64,000 bases of DNA from [Erwinia] mediterraneensis. Its GTDB lineage: Bacteria; Pseudomonadota; Gammaproteobacteria; Enterobacterales; Enterobacteriaceae. Position numbers and translations under genes: made by a program. A model generated the notes under the pieces. The model was given only the letters and a program-made list of their open reading frames with translations. It ran no database searches and was not told where the DNA came from. Position 1 is the first letter of the stretch. Every line of letters starts with the position of its first letter. The stretch is from NCBI RefSeq assembly GCF_900604315.1, contig NZ_LR026978.1:3158005-3222004 (forward strand), written 5' to 3'. Of this stretch, positions 8,461 to 17,709 are shown piece after piece.

Positions 8461-9123
8461 TCAGAAAATCGGCCGCTCACGCAGGTCCAGCGGTGATTGC
8501 TCCGCTTCATCAATAGCGGCCAGCCATTCCGGCAGGGTGACCTGTTGCCAGGGGAGGTGTCCACGGGTGGTAGACATTAAAATCACATCCGGGCGCAGTG
8601 TACGGTAGAACTCCAGCGACTGCTGCAGTTCACTGAGATTACTGTCCGGAACCAGCACCGTTACCCACTGGTCGTAGGCCCGGGTCAGGGTATCACCCAC
8701 AAACAGATAGGTAAGGCCTGCAGGGGAGGCATAAAGAAAACTGCTGCTGCCTGGTGTATGCCCGGGTGTGGGCAGCAGATGAAAGTCGCCGAAATGCACA
8801 TCTGCCGTGGTAAACACATCATCCGGCTCCAGCACCTGGCTGACGGGGCCGATGGCGCGCGCATGGCAATAGAGCGCATTATTAAAGCGCTGCTGAATAA
8901 TTTTCGCGCCGGGCGCCGCTTCATGCCAGTGTGTGAAATAGTGGCGAATGATGCCGCCTTCATCCGCCAGCACTTCATGATCGAGCAGGTTTTCCACCCG
9001 ACCAATCAGCAGATTGCCCCGTGGATGACGCAGCATAAACCCGTGCATCATCAGGTCGTTAATGGTTTCTTCTACCGGAAATTCCGGGGTAGAGATCCAC
9101 AGATCGTCATACAGCGGCTTCAT
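8461..9123 (-). CDS. Metallo-beta-lactamase-fold hydrolase with atypical metal motif
   Basis: A 220-residue MBL-fold protein. TPGHTPGSSSF (third metal-ligand motif) and VGDTL (bridging Asp) are present. The first motif, normally HxHxDH, reads HWHEAAPG here: the first two His remain but the Asp-His pair is absent, so one metal site is probably altered. Such proteins are annotated as hydroxyacylglutathione-hydrolase-like enzymes with unknown substrates. It lies 27 bases downstream of ldcA on the same strand and may be cotranscribed. Confidence 0.75.
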   Translation of the reverse strand: MKPLYDDLWISTPEFPVEETINDLMMHGFMLRHPRGNLLIGRVENLLDHEVLADEGGIIRHYFTHWHEAAPGAKIIQQRFNNALYCHARAIGPVSQVLEPDDVFTTADVHFGDFHLLPTPGHTPGSSSFLYASPAGLTYLFVGDTLTRAYDQWVTVLVPDSNLSELQQSLEFYRTLRPDVILMSTTRGHLPWQQVTLPEWLAAIDEAEQSPLDLRERPIF

Positions 9124-9150
9124 GGTGGATCTCCTGTCAATAAGGTGATA

Positions 9151-10074
9151 TCAGCGCAGGGTGGGGTGACCGGTAATATGCAATTGCGCTTCGCCCTCGC
9201 TGACCTGCAGCCGTGCACAGGCACCCAGCGGCAGAGTAACGGTATCGCTGGCGTGGCCAAAGGCCAGGTCCGTGATCACCGGTTGCTGGCTGATATCACG
9301 CAGATATTGCCAGACAGAGAAAAAATCGAAGCCATTGTCATAATCAGAAAGTGTAGTACTGGTAAAGCTGCCTGCGATAACGGCGCGCTGGCGGGCAAGA
9401 ATACCGCTCTGCTGTAGCTGAATGAGCATCCGCTCGATGCGGAAGGGGTGCTCATTAACATCCTCGATCACCAGAATGCCATCCTCAATCTGTGGCAGCC
9501 AGGGGGTGCCGATCAGCGAACAGATCATCGCCAGGTTGCCGCCCCAGAGAGTGCCCTGCCATTCGCCGTTATCGGGCGTCTGGCTTTGCCAGTGAATATT
9601 GACGTCAGGCGAGGTCAGCGTTTGCCAGAAATGATGGCAGGTAAATTCAGAAAGTGTTTCCGCACCAAAATTACCGGCCAGCATCGGTGCGCTGAAGGTG
9701 ATCAAGCCCGTTTGCGCCAGTAACGCCAGCTGAACGGCGGTAAAATCGCTGTGTCCACACAGCGCCACTGGCTGATTAAGCAGACGGCGTGCCAGCGCAT
9801 TGTAGTTGATGCGATCCAGCAGACGGCTGACACCGTAACCGCCGCGCACCGCCAGCACAATATCTGGCAGAGCAGGGAGCTGAGCCAGATCGTTAATGTC
9901 TGCAAGGCGTTCCGCGTCATCGCCGGCAAAGCGTTGAAAGCGGCGCGAGATGGCGCTCAGGTTCTCCAGCCTGTGCCCCGCATCCTGCAGGCGTGCGACG
10001 CCACGTTGCGCGGCGGATTGATTGTGACAATAACCTGACGGGGCAATCAGCCGTATCGTACGGGGTTCGATCAT
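9151..10074 (-). CDS. ldcA: LD-carboxypeptidase LdcA (muramoyltetrapeptide carboxypeptidase)
   Basis: A 307-residue serine peptidase of family S66 (E. coli LdcA is 304). It removes the terminal D-alanine from murein tetrapeptides during cytoplasmic recycling. The nucleophile Ser109 lies in CGHSDFTA, the Glu in VIEDVNEHPFRIERM, and the His in LAFGHASDT; AVRGGYGVSRLLD is also typical. It is divergent from emtA, the murein transglycosylase, as in E. coli, so two steps of murein turnover sit side by side. No defects are seen. Confidence 0.95.
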   Translation of the reverse strand: MIEPRTIRLIAPSGYCHNQSAAQRGVARLQDAGHRLENLSAISRRFQRFAGDDAERLADINDLAQLPALPDIVLAVRGGYGVSRLLDRINYNALARRLLNQPVALCGHSDFTAVQLALLAQTGLITFSAPMLAGNFGAETLSEFTCHHFWQTLTSPDVNIHWQSQTPDNGEWQGTLWGGNLAMICSLIGTPWLPQIEDGILVIEDVNEHPFRIERMLIQLQQSGILARQRAVIAGSFTSTTLSDYDNGFDFFSVWQYLRDISQQPVITDLAFGHASDTVTLPLGACARLQVSEGEAQLHITGHPTLR

Positions 10075-10242
10075 AACGCTTTCCTGCTGTTAACCGGTTC
10101 TGTGCTGCCCTGATGATGACGAAAAGCGTAGCTGAAGTCACGAATCGGCCCGGTTTTTTCTGCATTTCAGATTAAGGGTAATTTTGCCGTTACGCAGGCC
10201 AGGTATGATGGGCAGTGTGAATCACTTTCCGGGAAGAAACGT

Positions 10243-10869
10243 TTGAAAATTCGATGGTTTGCGCTCTCAGCCCTGTTGCTGGCTGGCTGTGCCGATGAAC
10301 CGACAAAACACGTTGCCACACAGAAAAACACCCCGTTGACGCAGGCGCCGCCGTCAAAGGTCAATGATGCCTGGGCGTTGTTTACTGAAGATGCCGCCGC
10401 GCATTATGGTGTGGATGAGAAATTAATCAGCGCCATTATCAGCGTTGAGTCAGGTGGCAACCCGACGGTGGTGAGTCGTTCCAATGCGGTTGGTCTGATG
10501 CAAATTAAAGCCTCCACCGCCGGACGCGAGGTGTATCGTAAGCAGGGGCGTCGTGGGCAGCCGTCCATCCATGAACTGCGCGATCCAGCCAAAAATATCG
10601 ATATTGGTACCGCTTATCTTAAGTTATTACAGGATTCCGTGCTGGCGGGCATTCGTGATCCGCTGACGCTGCGCTACGCCACCATCGTTTCCTACGCCAA
10701 CGGTGCCGGCGCGCTGTTACGCACTTTTTCACGCGATCGTGAGCGTGCCATTGCGATGATTAATGCCATGACGCCGGATGAGTTTTATCAGCATGTGCAG
10801 AAGAAACATCCGGCTGCTCAGGCGCCGCGTTATTTGTGGAAAGTCACCACCGCTTACCGGACGATTTAA
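10243..10869 (+). CDS. emtA: Membrane-bound endo-type lytic transglycosylase EmtA (MltE)
   Basis: A 208-residue lipoprotein. The signal peptide ends in the lipobox LLAGC (Cys16), putting the enzyme on the inner face of the outer membrane. The catalytic Glu69 is in ISVESGGNP, followed by NAVGLMQIK and a GTAYLKLL segment, all typical of family 1 lytic transglycosylases. It cuts glycan strands internally with formation of 1,6-anhydro-MurNAc. The start is TTG, with GGAAG upstream and the signal peptide beginning exactly there. A strong terminator follows. Confidence 0.95.
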   Translation: MKIRWFALSALLLAGCADEPTKHVATQKNTPLTQAPPSKVNDAWALFTEDAAAHYGVDEKLISAIISVESGGNPTVVSRSNAVGLMQIKASTAGREVYRKQGRRGQPSIHELRDPAKNIDIGTAYLKLLQDSVLAGIRDPLTLRYATIVSYANGAGALLRTFSRDRERAIAMINAMTPDEFYQHVQKKHPAAQAPRYLWKVTTAYRTI

Positions 10870-10893
10870 GCCCGCGTTACGCGGGCATTTTTC
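10870..10893 (+). terminator. Intrinsic terminator of emtA
   Basis: GCCCGCG - TTA - CGCGGGC followed by ATTTTT, directly after the emtA stop codon. Confidence 0.9.
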
Positions 10894-10924
10894 CCTTCGG
10901 GGAAGGTGAGTACTTTAAAGCGTT

Positions 10925-11329
10925 ACTTTTCTGCTGCGCAAGGTTCCGCCCGCCAGGCGAGCGGCAGTTTCAGTGGCTGCGCCACACGCGGCCGGGTTAA
11001 GGGGCCGTTTCGCCGGCCCCTTAACAATCCCCGCGACCGGCTGCCGTTGCGCAGCGCTGCGCGCTGTCCCTTCGTCACTCACGCCGCCCCACGGACCGCT
11101 CGGGACGCGTTCCCGACGCGGCCCTTCGCTCTCGCCGCATCCCTGCGGCTCGTCCTGGCCGTCGTTCCCTCCTCAGCGCCCCGGAAGCCGGAACCGGGGA
11201 GCCGCCTGTAAGTCCCCGTTATTTTCTTTGCGTATGGGCTCGTCTGGAAGTTGTTAACAGGCTGATTCAGTGCGGTTTTCCCCACTCCGGAGAAATAAAG
11301 AAGGAGAACGCAGTGCGAACCCGGAAGTA
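10925..11329 (-). repeat. GC-rich structured repeat element, tandem unit 1
   Basis: First of two tandem units of 405 bp. Bases 10925-11237 are almost identical to 11330-11642 (only a few substitutions); the remaining 92 bases are more diverged between units. The unit is full of strong hairpins: TTAAGGGGCCG/CGGCCCCTTAA (10997-11024), the palindrome GCGCAGCGCTGCGC, GCCGCA/TGCGGC (11134-11149) and CCCCGG/CCGGGG near 11180. Open frames run through it in several phases, but none has a family match or consistent codon use. The strand given is the one that aligns with the third copy; transcription has not been shown. Confidence 0.8.
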
Positions 11330-11734
11330 ACTTTTCTGCTGCGCAAGGTTCCGCCCGCCAGGCGAGCGGCAGTTTCAGTGGCTGCGCCACACGCGGCCGG
11401 GTTAAGGGGCCGTTTCGCCGGCCCCTTAACAATCCCCGCGACCGGCTGCCGTGGCGCAGCGCTGCGCGCTGTCCCTTCGTCACTCACGCCGCCCCACGGA
11501 CCGCTCGGGACGCGTTCCCGACGCGGCCCTTCGCTCTCGCCGCATCCCTGCGGCTCGTCCTGGCCGTCGTTCCCTCCTCAGCGCCCCGGAAGCCGGAACC
11601 GGGGAGCCGTCTGTAAGTCCTCGTTATTTTCTTAGCGTATGGAATGGCCTGACAGTTATTAACGAACTGAGTCAGTACAGTTTTCCACACCGCGGAGGAA
11701 TGAAGCAGGAGAAAACAGTGCGCCCCCGGCAGTA
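11330..11734 (-). repeat. GC-rich structured repeat element, tandem unit 2
   Basis: Second 405-bp unit, offset exactly 405 bp from unit 1. The 313-bp core is nearly identical to unit 1 and the last 90 bases align with clear differences but preserved landmarks (TTAAC near the middle, CCGGAG/CGCGGAG, CAGTGCG). This uneven conservation means that the core was kept or converted while the linker drifted. Confidence 0.8.
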
Positions 11735-11825
11735 ACAGGACTGCTTCCCTTCAATCTTTCAGCTATGACGCAGTCGAAAGAACGGCTGCTGACCGTGCAG
11801 CGGGGTCGTGGTGCGGCCTTTTCAT

Positions 11826-12060
11826 CGCTGAGCGGAGGAAGGATTTCAGGACGAGCCGACAGGACGTCGGCGAGAGCGACGGGCCGCGCCAGGGAGGGCG
11901 CGTCCCGAGCGTTCCGGCTGAAATCCTGAAGACGCGAAGGGACCGCGCAGCGGCGATGAAGGTGGCCGCAAGCCCGGGGTCAAGGGGGCGCGGCGACTGG
12001 CGCCCCCTTGTCGGTCGCCCGCAGCAGGCGGGGCTGAAACTGCCGGTTCGCTCTGGCGAA
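11826..12060 (+). repeat. Diverged inverted third copy of the structured element
   Basis: Read on the plus strand this aligns with the minus strand of units 1 and 2 in the same order: GCTGAG, CAGGACGAGCCG, a small hairpin, CGGCGAGAGCGA, GGGCCGCG, CGCGTCCCGAGCG, a long hairpin and CTGAAACTGCCG. Primary sequence differs, but hairpins are kept by paired changes: GCCGCA/TGCGGC becomes GCCGAC/GTCGGC (11855-11871), and TTAAGGGGCCG/CGGCCCCTTAA becomes CAAGGGGGCG/CGCCCCCTTG (11981-12010). Paired changes suggest selection on structure. Confidence 0.7.
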
Positions 12061-12290
12061 CGAAACCTTCTCCGTGGCCAGCCCGCCGTACCGGCGAACG
12101 AAACCTTCTCAGCGGCCAGCCCGCCGCCCTGGCGAACGAAACCTTCTCAGCGGCCAGCCCGCCGCTCTGGCGAACGAAACCTTCTCAGCAGCCAGCCCGC
12201 CGCCCTGGCGAACGAAACCTTCTCAGCGGCCAGCCCGCTGCACTGGCGAACAAAATTTTCCCCGCGATCAGCGGAACATATCCGGCTATC
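12055..12290 (+). repeat. 38-bp minisatellite, six copies
   Basis: The sequence GGCGAACGAAACCTTCTC recurs at 12055, 12093, 12131, 12169, 12207 and, degenerate, at 12245: a strict period of 38 bp. Units differ at few positions. The first unit is the 3' tail of the third structured copy, so the array seems to have grown from that tail. It runs up to the stop codon of the adjacent convergent regulator gene. Confidence 0.9.
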
Positions 12291-13245
12291 AGCCGCCAGC
12301 CCCCACCAGCGCTCGCGCGGTGGGGTAATCTACAATCAGCACCTTCACATAACCGCCGCGCAGAGCGCCGCGAATCGCGTGCGTTTTGTCCTGCCCGCCC
12401 GCGAGGGCGACCACCTGCGGGCAGCGCCTGACCTGCGCCAGCTCCATGCCAATCACCGGATCCTCGTGCGGCTGCAGCACCGGCTGCCCGGCAGCATCGA
12501 AATAGTGCAGACAGATATCGCCCACCGCGCCGCGCTGCGTCAGGGTGCGCAGCATCTCTTCATCGTAATAGTTACCGGAATTACGCAACAGCGGTGACGG
12601 CTCCAGCGCGCCGATGCCGACAATGGCCAGATCAACCTCATTAAACTTCTGCAACACCTCCGCCACCTCGGCATTGGCAGACAGCCGCTGCCGCGCATCT
12701 ACCGAGCGCTCAATCGACTGTGATGGCAGCAGCCAGGCCGGCGCGTTGAGCAGCGCCGCCAGATTCTGCGTCAGGATGGTCGCCTGCACATTACCGTTGG
12801 CGCCCACCCCGCCCAGCAACTGAATCACGCCACGACAGGGCACGGTTAACGGATGCAACGCGTCGACCATCGCGCGGATAGTCCCGCTCCAGGAAGAGAT
12901 GCCAATCAGCTCATTGGCACGCAGACGCGTTTCCAGATAGTGCGCCGCCGCCGAACCGATCGCCTGTTTAATCTGTTGCTCAGACGCATTCTCCGGCACA
13001 TCCACGACAATTGTCTGTGGGATCTGGTAACGCTCTTCAATCTCTTTTTCCAGTTGTGGAAAAATCGTCGCGGGCTGAACCACACTAATCTTTACCACTC
13101 CCTCTTTGACGCAGCGATTAAGGATCCGCGAGACAAAAGATTGCGACAGTTTCAGCAGCTGTGCGATTTCCGACTGTTTCCTGCCTTCGGTGTAATAAAG
13201 CGTGGCGATTTTCACCATCAGCCGCTGCTCATCCTGTTTTGCCAT
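12289..13245 (-). CDS. SorC/DeoR-family sugar-responsive regulator of the apiose-type cluster
   Basis: A 318-residue SorC-family regulator. The N-terminal helix-turn-helix (KIATLYYTEGRKQSEIAQLL, then LSQSFVSRIL) is followed by the large sugar-phosphate-binding domain (IGISSWSGTIRAMVDAL; AIVGIGALEPS; ALAGGQDK). Such proteins are usually tetrameric repressors or activators released by a phosphorylated intermediate. The start at 13245 has AGAGGG upstream and follows the normal family length. It is divergent from the transporter operon; the palindrome at 13400 and its twin at 17668 are the likely binding sites. The inducer may be a ketose phosphate of this pathway. Confidence 0.85.
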   Translation of the reverse strand: MAKQDEQRLMVKIATLYYTEGRKQSEIAQLLKLSQSFVSRILNRCVKEGVVKISVVQPATIFPQLEKEIEERYQIPQTIVVDVPENASEQQIKQAIGSAAAHYLETRLRANELIGISSWSGTIRAMVDALHPLTVPCRGVIQLLGGVGANGNVQATILTQNLAALLNAPAWLLPSQSIERSVDARQRLSANAEVAEVLQKFNEVDLAIVGIGALEPSPLLRNSGNYYDEEMLRTLTQRGAVGDICLHYFDAAGQPVLQPHEDPVIGMELAQVRRCPQVVALAGGQDKTHAIRGALRGGYVKVLIVDYPTARALVGAGG

Positions 13246-13399
13246 GGTTTTTCCCTCTCTGATTCTGCCCGGTATTGTTAACCAGGGGGCGCGAAATAAC
13301 AACGCAGCACAATTTGTGATCCTTTTCGCTTTTCCGCGATCTGTCATTGGACGGCAGAGTGGCAGAGGCGCATAGTCATTATGCATATAAAATCGCATT

Positions 13400-13413
13400 T
13401 GAATATTTATTCA
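13400..13413. promoter_or_regulatory. Operator-like palindrome upstream of the ABC importer operon
   Basis: TGAATA-TT-TATTCA, 15 bases before the binding-protein start. The exact reverse complement occurs at 17668-17681 before the transketolase genes. Shared by both transcription units of the cluster, it is the best candidate site for the neighbouring SorC-type regulator. Confidence 0.65.
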
Positions 13414-13425
13414 AGCGGAGAATAA

Positions 13426-14370
<945 letters not shown>

Positions 14371-14382
14371 GGTGGATGCGGC

Positions 14383-14997
14383 ATGAAAACAACGCAAACA
14401 GGCGGGGCAGTGATCACGGTAATGGCAGCGTTGTTGCTGGCTGCCTGCACGGTGGTGGATCTGGATGCGGAGGGCAAGCCTGTCATGCCGCAGGATCCCA
14501 ACGCCAAAGCGAGTTTCAGCAGCCAGACGCCGCAACAGATTGCTGAATCCAGCTGGCAGAGCAAAGTCATTGACGCGGCCCGGCAACAGGGACTGAGCTG
14601 GGCAGATATGAAAACCAAAAGCGCCACGGTGCCAGCAGACAGTAACGAAAGCGTTTTCGTACAGGCCAGCGGCAAGGTGACCGCTTTTGATGAGGGCAAT
14701 GGTCGTGAGCGCAGCCTGACCATGACCATTAACGGCGAACCGGTGAAAGTGCTGGTGGGCCCGTTGTTACGCGGTAACGCCATTCGCGATGCTGCCGGTT
14801 TCCGTTTTGAGCAGTTCACCAATCAGGTGCAATACGCCCAGCTTACCCGGGCGCTGAACCGCCATGCAGTGAAACAGTTGCCGCCGCTGGACGCCAGCTG
14901 GGTTAACCAGCAGGTGCAGGCGCTGCTGGCCGTCACTATGGGGCACAACAGCGTTGAGAGCGTGGTGGCGGTGAGTCTGACGCGGGAGGATCCCTGA
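14383..14997 (+). CDS. DUF2291 lipoprotein linked to the sugar ABC importer
   Basis: A 204-residue DUF2291 protein with a lipobox LLAAC (lipidated Cys about residue 22). The family core GPLLRGNAIRDA...FEQFTNQVQYAQLTRALN is clear. These proteins are almost always encoded with ribose-type importers; the role is unproven, perhaps helping the binding protein or the permease in the periplasm. The stop codon overlaps the ATPase start by one base, so translation is coupled. A paralogue lies at 49472 in the erythritol importer. Confidence 0.82.
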   Translation: MKTTQTGGAVITVMAALLLAACTVVDLDAEGKPVMPQDPNAKASFSSQTPQQIAESSWQSKVIDAARQQGLSWADMKTKSATVPADSNESVFVQASGKVTAFDEGNGRERSLTMTINGEPVKVLVGPLLRGNAIRDAAGFRFEQFTNQVQYAQLTRALNRHAVKQLPPLDASWVNQQVQALLAVTMGHNSVESVVAVSLTREDP

Positions 14998-16511
14998 TGC
15001 GCGATGAGATTGTCCTGCAGGCAGAAAATATCTCAATGCTCTTTCCCGGCACCCTGGCGCTGGATCGCGTCGATTACCGCGTCTGGCGCGGCAAAGTAAA
15101 CGTTATCATCGGCGAAAACGGGGCGGGTAAATCAACGCTGATGAAAATCCTTGCCGGTGTGCAGCAGCCCACCAGCGGCAAAATTTTCCTTAACGGGGAA
15201 GAGGTGACCTTCAGCAGCACGCGTGATGCCGCCCGGCACGGGATCGGCATGGTGCATCAGGAGCTGAACCTGTTTGAGAACCTCTCGGTCGCGGAAAACA
15301 TTTTTCTCGGACGTGAGCTGCAAAAAGGCCTCATGCCGATCAACGAGGCGGAGCAGATACGGCGCGCCGCCGCGCTGATGCAGCGCCTTGACCAGCCGAT
15401 CTCTGCGCGCGAGTTGGTTGGGAATCTCAAGGTGGGGCAGCAGCAGCTGGTGGAGATCGCCAAAGCGCTGGCGGAGAACGCGGACATTCTTATCCTGGAT
15501 GAGCCAACCTCGGCGCTGAGCAAAACTGAGGTGGAGATTCTGTTCCGCGTCATCCGCGAGCTGACCCGTCAGGGTGTCTCTGTCATCTATATCTCGCACC
15601 GCCTGGAAGAGCTGATGGCGATCGGCGATGTGATCACCATTTTGCGCGACGGCCGTTTTCAGGCGGAAGCAAAGGTCAGTGAAATTGATGTGCCCTGGAT
15701 CGTGCGTGAAATGCTGGGCAGCGAGCCGGTTGGCACCTTTTTGCCGCCGGGTCGTACCTTTGGCGCGCCGGTGCTGGAGGCGGAGCACATTACCTGCGTC
15801 AGCGCCAGCGGCAATACGGTGGTCAATGATGTCAGTTTTCAGGTACGCGCCGGTGAAATTGTCGGCATCTACGGTCTGATGGGCGCGGGGCGCACCGAGC
15901 TGTTTGAGTGTCTGCTCGGCAGCCAGCGTAACTATCTCGGCAAGCTCTGGCTGGACAGCAAACCGGTGCCGACGCGTCTGCCACCTGCGGAGCGCATCCG
16001 CATGGGGATGAGTCTGGTGCCGGAAGATCGCAAGCGCGCCGGGATCTTTCCCTTGTCCTCGGTAGCCAGCAATCTGACGATCGCCAGCCTCTGGCGGCGG
16101 CTGTCGCACCGTTTCGCCATTGCGCAGCAGGAAGAACAACAGGCGGTCGCCAGCACGGTAGGCAACCTGGCAATCAAAGTCTCTTCGCCCGAGGTGGCGA
16201 TTAACGCCCTGAGCGGCGGCAATCAGCAGAAAGTGGTGATTGGCCGTTCGCTGCTGACCCGTCCGCGTCTGCTGCTGCTGGATGAACCGAGTCGCGGCAT
16301 CGATGTGGGAGCCAAAGCGGAGGTGTTTCGCATGATGGTACAGCTTTCCGAACAGGGCATTGCGGTCCTGTTTTCCACCTCCGATCTGAAAGAGATCATG
16401 GCTGTATCGGACCGTATTCTGGTGATGTCCGGCGGCAAACTGACGGCTGATCTTCCGCGCGACGCAGCGGAAGAGGCAGCGCTGGTTAAAGCAAGCGCAC
16501 AGGGGTTCTGA
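14997..16511 (+). CDS. Sugar ABC importer ATPase (RbsA/MglA type, two ABC domains)
   Basis: A 504-residue protein with two nucleotide-binding domains. The first has Walker A GENGAGKST (residues 39-47), signature VGQQQLVEIAKAL and Walker B ILILDEPTSAL. The second has a degenerate Walker A (GLMGAGRTE), LSGGNQQKVVIGR and LLLLDEPSRGIDVG, as is normal in this family where one site is inactive. It powers uptake together with the permease at 16514. It overlaps the DUF2291 gene by one base and is two bases from the permease. Confidence 0.93.
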   Translation: MRDEIVLQAENISMLFPGTLALDRVDYRVWRGKVNVIIGENGAGKSTLMKILAGVQQPTSGKIFLNGEEVTFSSTRDAARHGIGMVHQELNLFENLSVAENIFLGRELQKGLMPINEAEQIRRAAALMQRLDQPISARELVGNLKVGQQQLVEIAKALAENADILILDEPTSALSKTEVEILFRVIRELTRQGVSVIYISHRLEELMAIGDVITILRDGRFQAEAKVSEIDVPWIVREMLGSEPVGTFLPPGRTFGAPVLEAEHITCVSASGNTVVNDVSFQVRAGEIVGIYGLMGAGRTELFECLLGSQRNYLGKLWLDSKPVPTRLPPAERIRMGMSLVPEDRKRAGIFPLSSVASNLTIASLWRRLSHRFAIAQQEEQQAVASTVGNLAIKVSSPEVAINALSGGNQQKVVIGRSLLTRPRLLLLDEPSRGIDVGAKAEVFRMMVQLSEQGIAVLFSTSDLKEIMAVSDRILVMSGGKLTADLPRDAAEEAALVKASAQGF

Positions 16512-16513
16512 AG

Positions 16514-17617
16514 ATGAAAAGCAACGGTTCCGTGGCGCTCGCCACCCGGCCAGGCAAAGCGTTCAGCTCGCGGGAAAACCTGATTTTACTGCTGCTGAAA
16601 ATGCGCACCTTTATCGCGCTGATTCTGATTGTGGGCTTTTTTGCCATCACCGTGCCCGATTTTCTCGCGCTGGGCAGCATGGTGATCATGATTAAGCATA
16701 TCGCCATCAACGCCTTTCTCGCGCTCGGGATTACCTTTGTCATTATCACCGCCGGGATCGATCTCTCTATCGGCGCCACGCTCGGACTGTGCGGCATGGT
16801 CGCAGGCTGGCTGATCACCAAAGGCATCGTGCTGCCGATGTTCGGCATCGCTATTTTTCCCAGCGTCTGGGTCATCGTCCCGCTGGTGCTGTTGATCGGG
16901 GCGCTGGTCGGGGCAACCAATGGCTGGATCATTACGCGGTACAACGTCGCGCCTTTTATCTGCACGCTGGGCACCATGTATATCCTGCGCGGGGCGGCGA
17001 TGCTGACCTCCGGCGGCGAAACCTTTCCCGGCTTGCAGGGCAACCCGCTGCTGGGCAATACCGGCTTCGACAGAATCGGCTCGGGCTATCTGCTCGGTCT
17101 GCCCTATGCCATCTGGCTGATGGTACTGCTGGCGCTGGTGATCGCTTATATCGCCCGCCGCCTGCCGTTTGGCCGTCAGGTCTATGCCATCGGTGATAAC
17201 GAGCGTGCGGCCGAACTCTCCGGCGTGAAAGTCAGGCAGGTCAAAATCCTCGTCTATACCCTCTCCGGCTTCTGTGCCGCGATTGCCGGTATTGTGGTGT
17301 CATCGCAGCTGGTGGCCAGTCATCCCGCGAACGGCACCGCGTTTGAGATGAACGCTATCGCAGCCGTGGTGCTGGGCGGTACCTCCCTGGCTGGCGGACG
17401 CGGCACTATCCTCGGTACGCTGGTAGGCGCTTTTGTCATCGGCTTCCTGGCTGACGGCCTGATTATGATGGGTGTCAGTGAGTTCTGGCAGATGGTGATC
17501 AAAGGGATTGTCATCATCATTGCCGTCATCATTGACCAGATGCAGAACCGTATGCAGCAAAAGGCTGCCGTGGTGGCGCAAAAGGCGCTGATGGAGGAGG
17601 GTATGGTGAAAAGTTAA
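16514..17617 (+). CDS. Sugar ABC importer permease (RbsC type)
   Basis: A 367-residue inner-membrane permease of the BPD_transp_2 family with eight or more membrane segments. The family marks GIDLSIGATLGL, PFICTLGTMYILRG, GDNERAAELSGV (coupling loop to the ATPase) and VLGGTSLAGGRGTILGT are all present. It forms the channel for the sugar delivered by the binding protein at 13429. It is the last gene of the operon; a strong terminator follows. Confidence 0.93.
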   Translation: MKSNGSVALATRPGKAFSSRENLILLLLKMRTFIALILIVGFFAITVPDFLALGSMVIMIKHIAINAFLALGITFVIITAGIDLSIGATLGLCGMVAGWLITKGIVLPMFGIAIFPSVWVIVPLVLLIGALVGATNGWIITRYNVAPFICTLGTMYILRGAAMLTSGGETFPGLQGNPLLGNTGFDRIGSGYLLGLPYAIWLMVLLALVIAYIARRLPFGRQVYAIGDNERAAELSGVKVRQVKILVYTLSGFCAAIAGIVVSSQLVASHPANGTAFEMNAIAAVVLGGTSLAGGRGTILGTLVGAFVIGFLADGLIMMGVSEFWQMVIKGIVIIIAVIIDQMQNRMQQKAAVVAQKALMEEGMVKS

Positions 17618-17625
17618 CGGTAACG

Positions 17626-17659
17626 GTGCAGGCCCATTTTGCCTGCACCCTTTTTTTTA
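17626..17659 (+). terminator. Terminator of the importer operon
   Basis: GTGCAGGC ... GCCTGCAC stem followed by a run of eight T residues. It separates the transporter genes from the enzyme genes, which have their own operator just downstream. Confidence 0.92.
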
Positions 17660-17667
17660 CCCTGCAT

Positions 17668-17681
17668 GAATAAATATTCAT
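17668..17681. promoter_or_regulatory. Operator-like palindrome upstream of the catabolic genes
   Basis: TGAATA-AA-TATTCA, the reverse complement of the site at 13400. It lies 29 bases before the preferred start of the transketolase subunit gene and just after the importer terminator, so the enzymes form a second unit under the same regulator. Confidence 0.65.
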
Positions 17682-17709
17682 GAATGCTTTAAAATTCAGA
17701 GGTGTGCTT

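Noticed and set aside
10906..11735. Several overlapping open frames of 90-135 codons in the GC-rich repeats, on both strands
   Set aside because: They exist in many phases at once, repeat with the DNA units, have no family resemblance and low-complexity Arg/Pro/Ala composition; stop codons are rare in such GC-rich DNA. Structure, not protein, explains the conservation.
12055..12290. Regular repeats that could be taken for a CRISPR array
   Set aside because: The 38-bp units are contiguous tandem copies with no variable spacers, and no cas genes are present.
12853..13281. Plus-strand frame of 142 codons opposite the SorC-type regulator
   Set aside because: It is the antisense shadow of a clear regulator gene.
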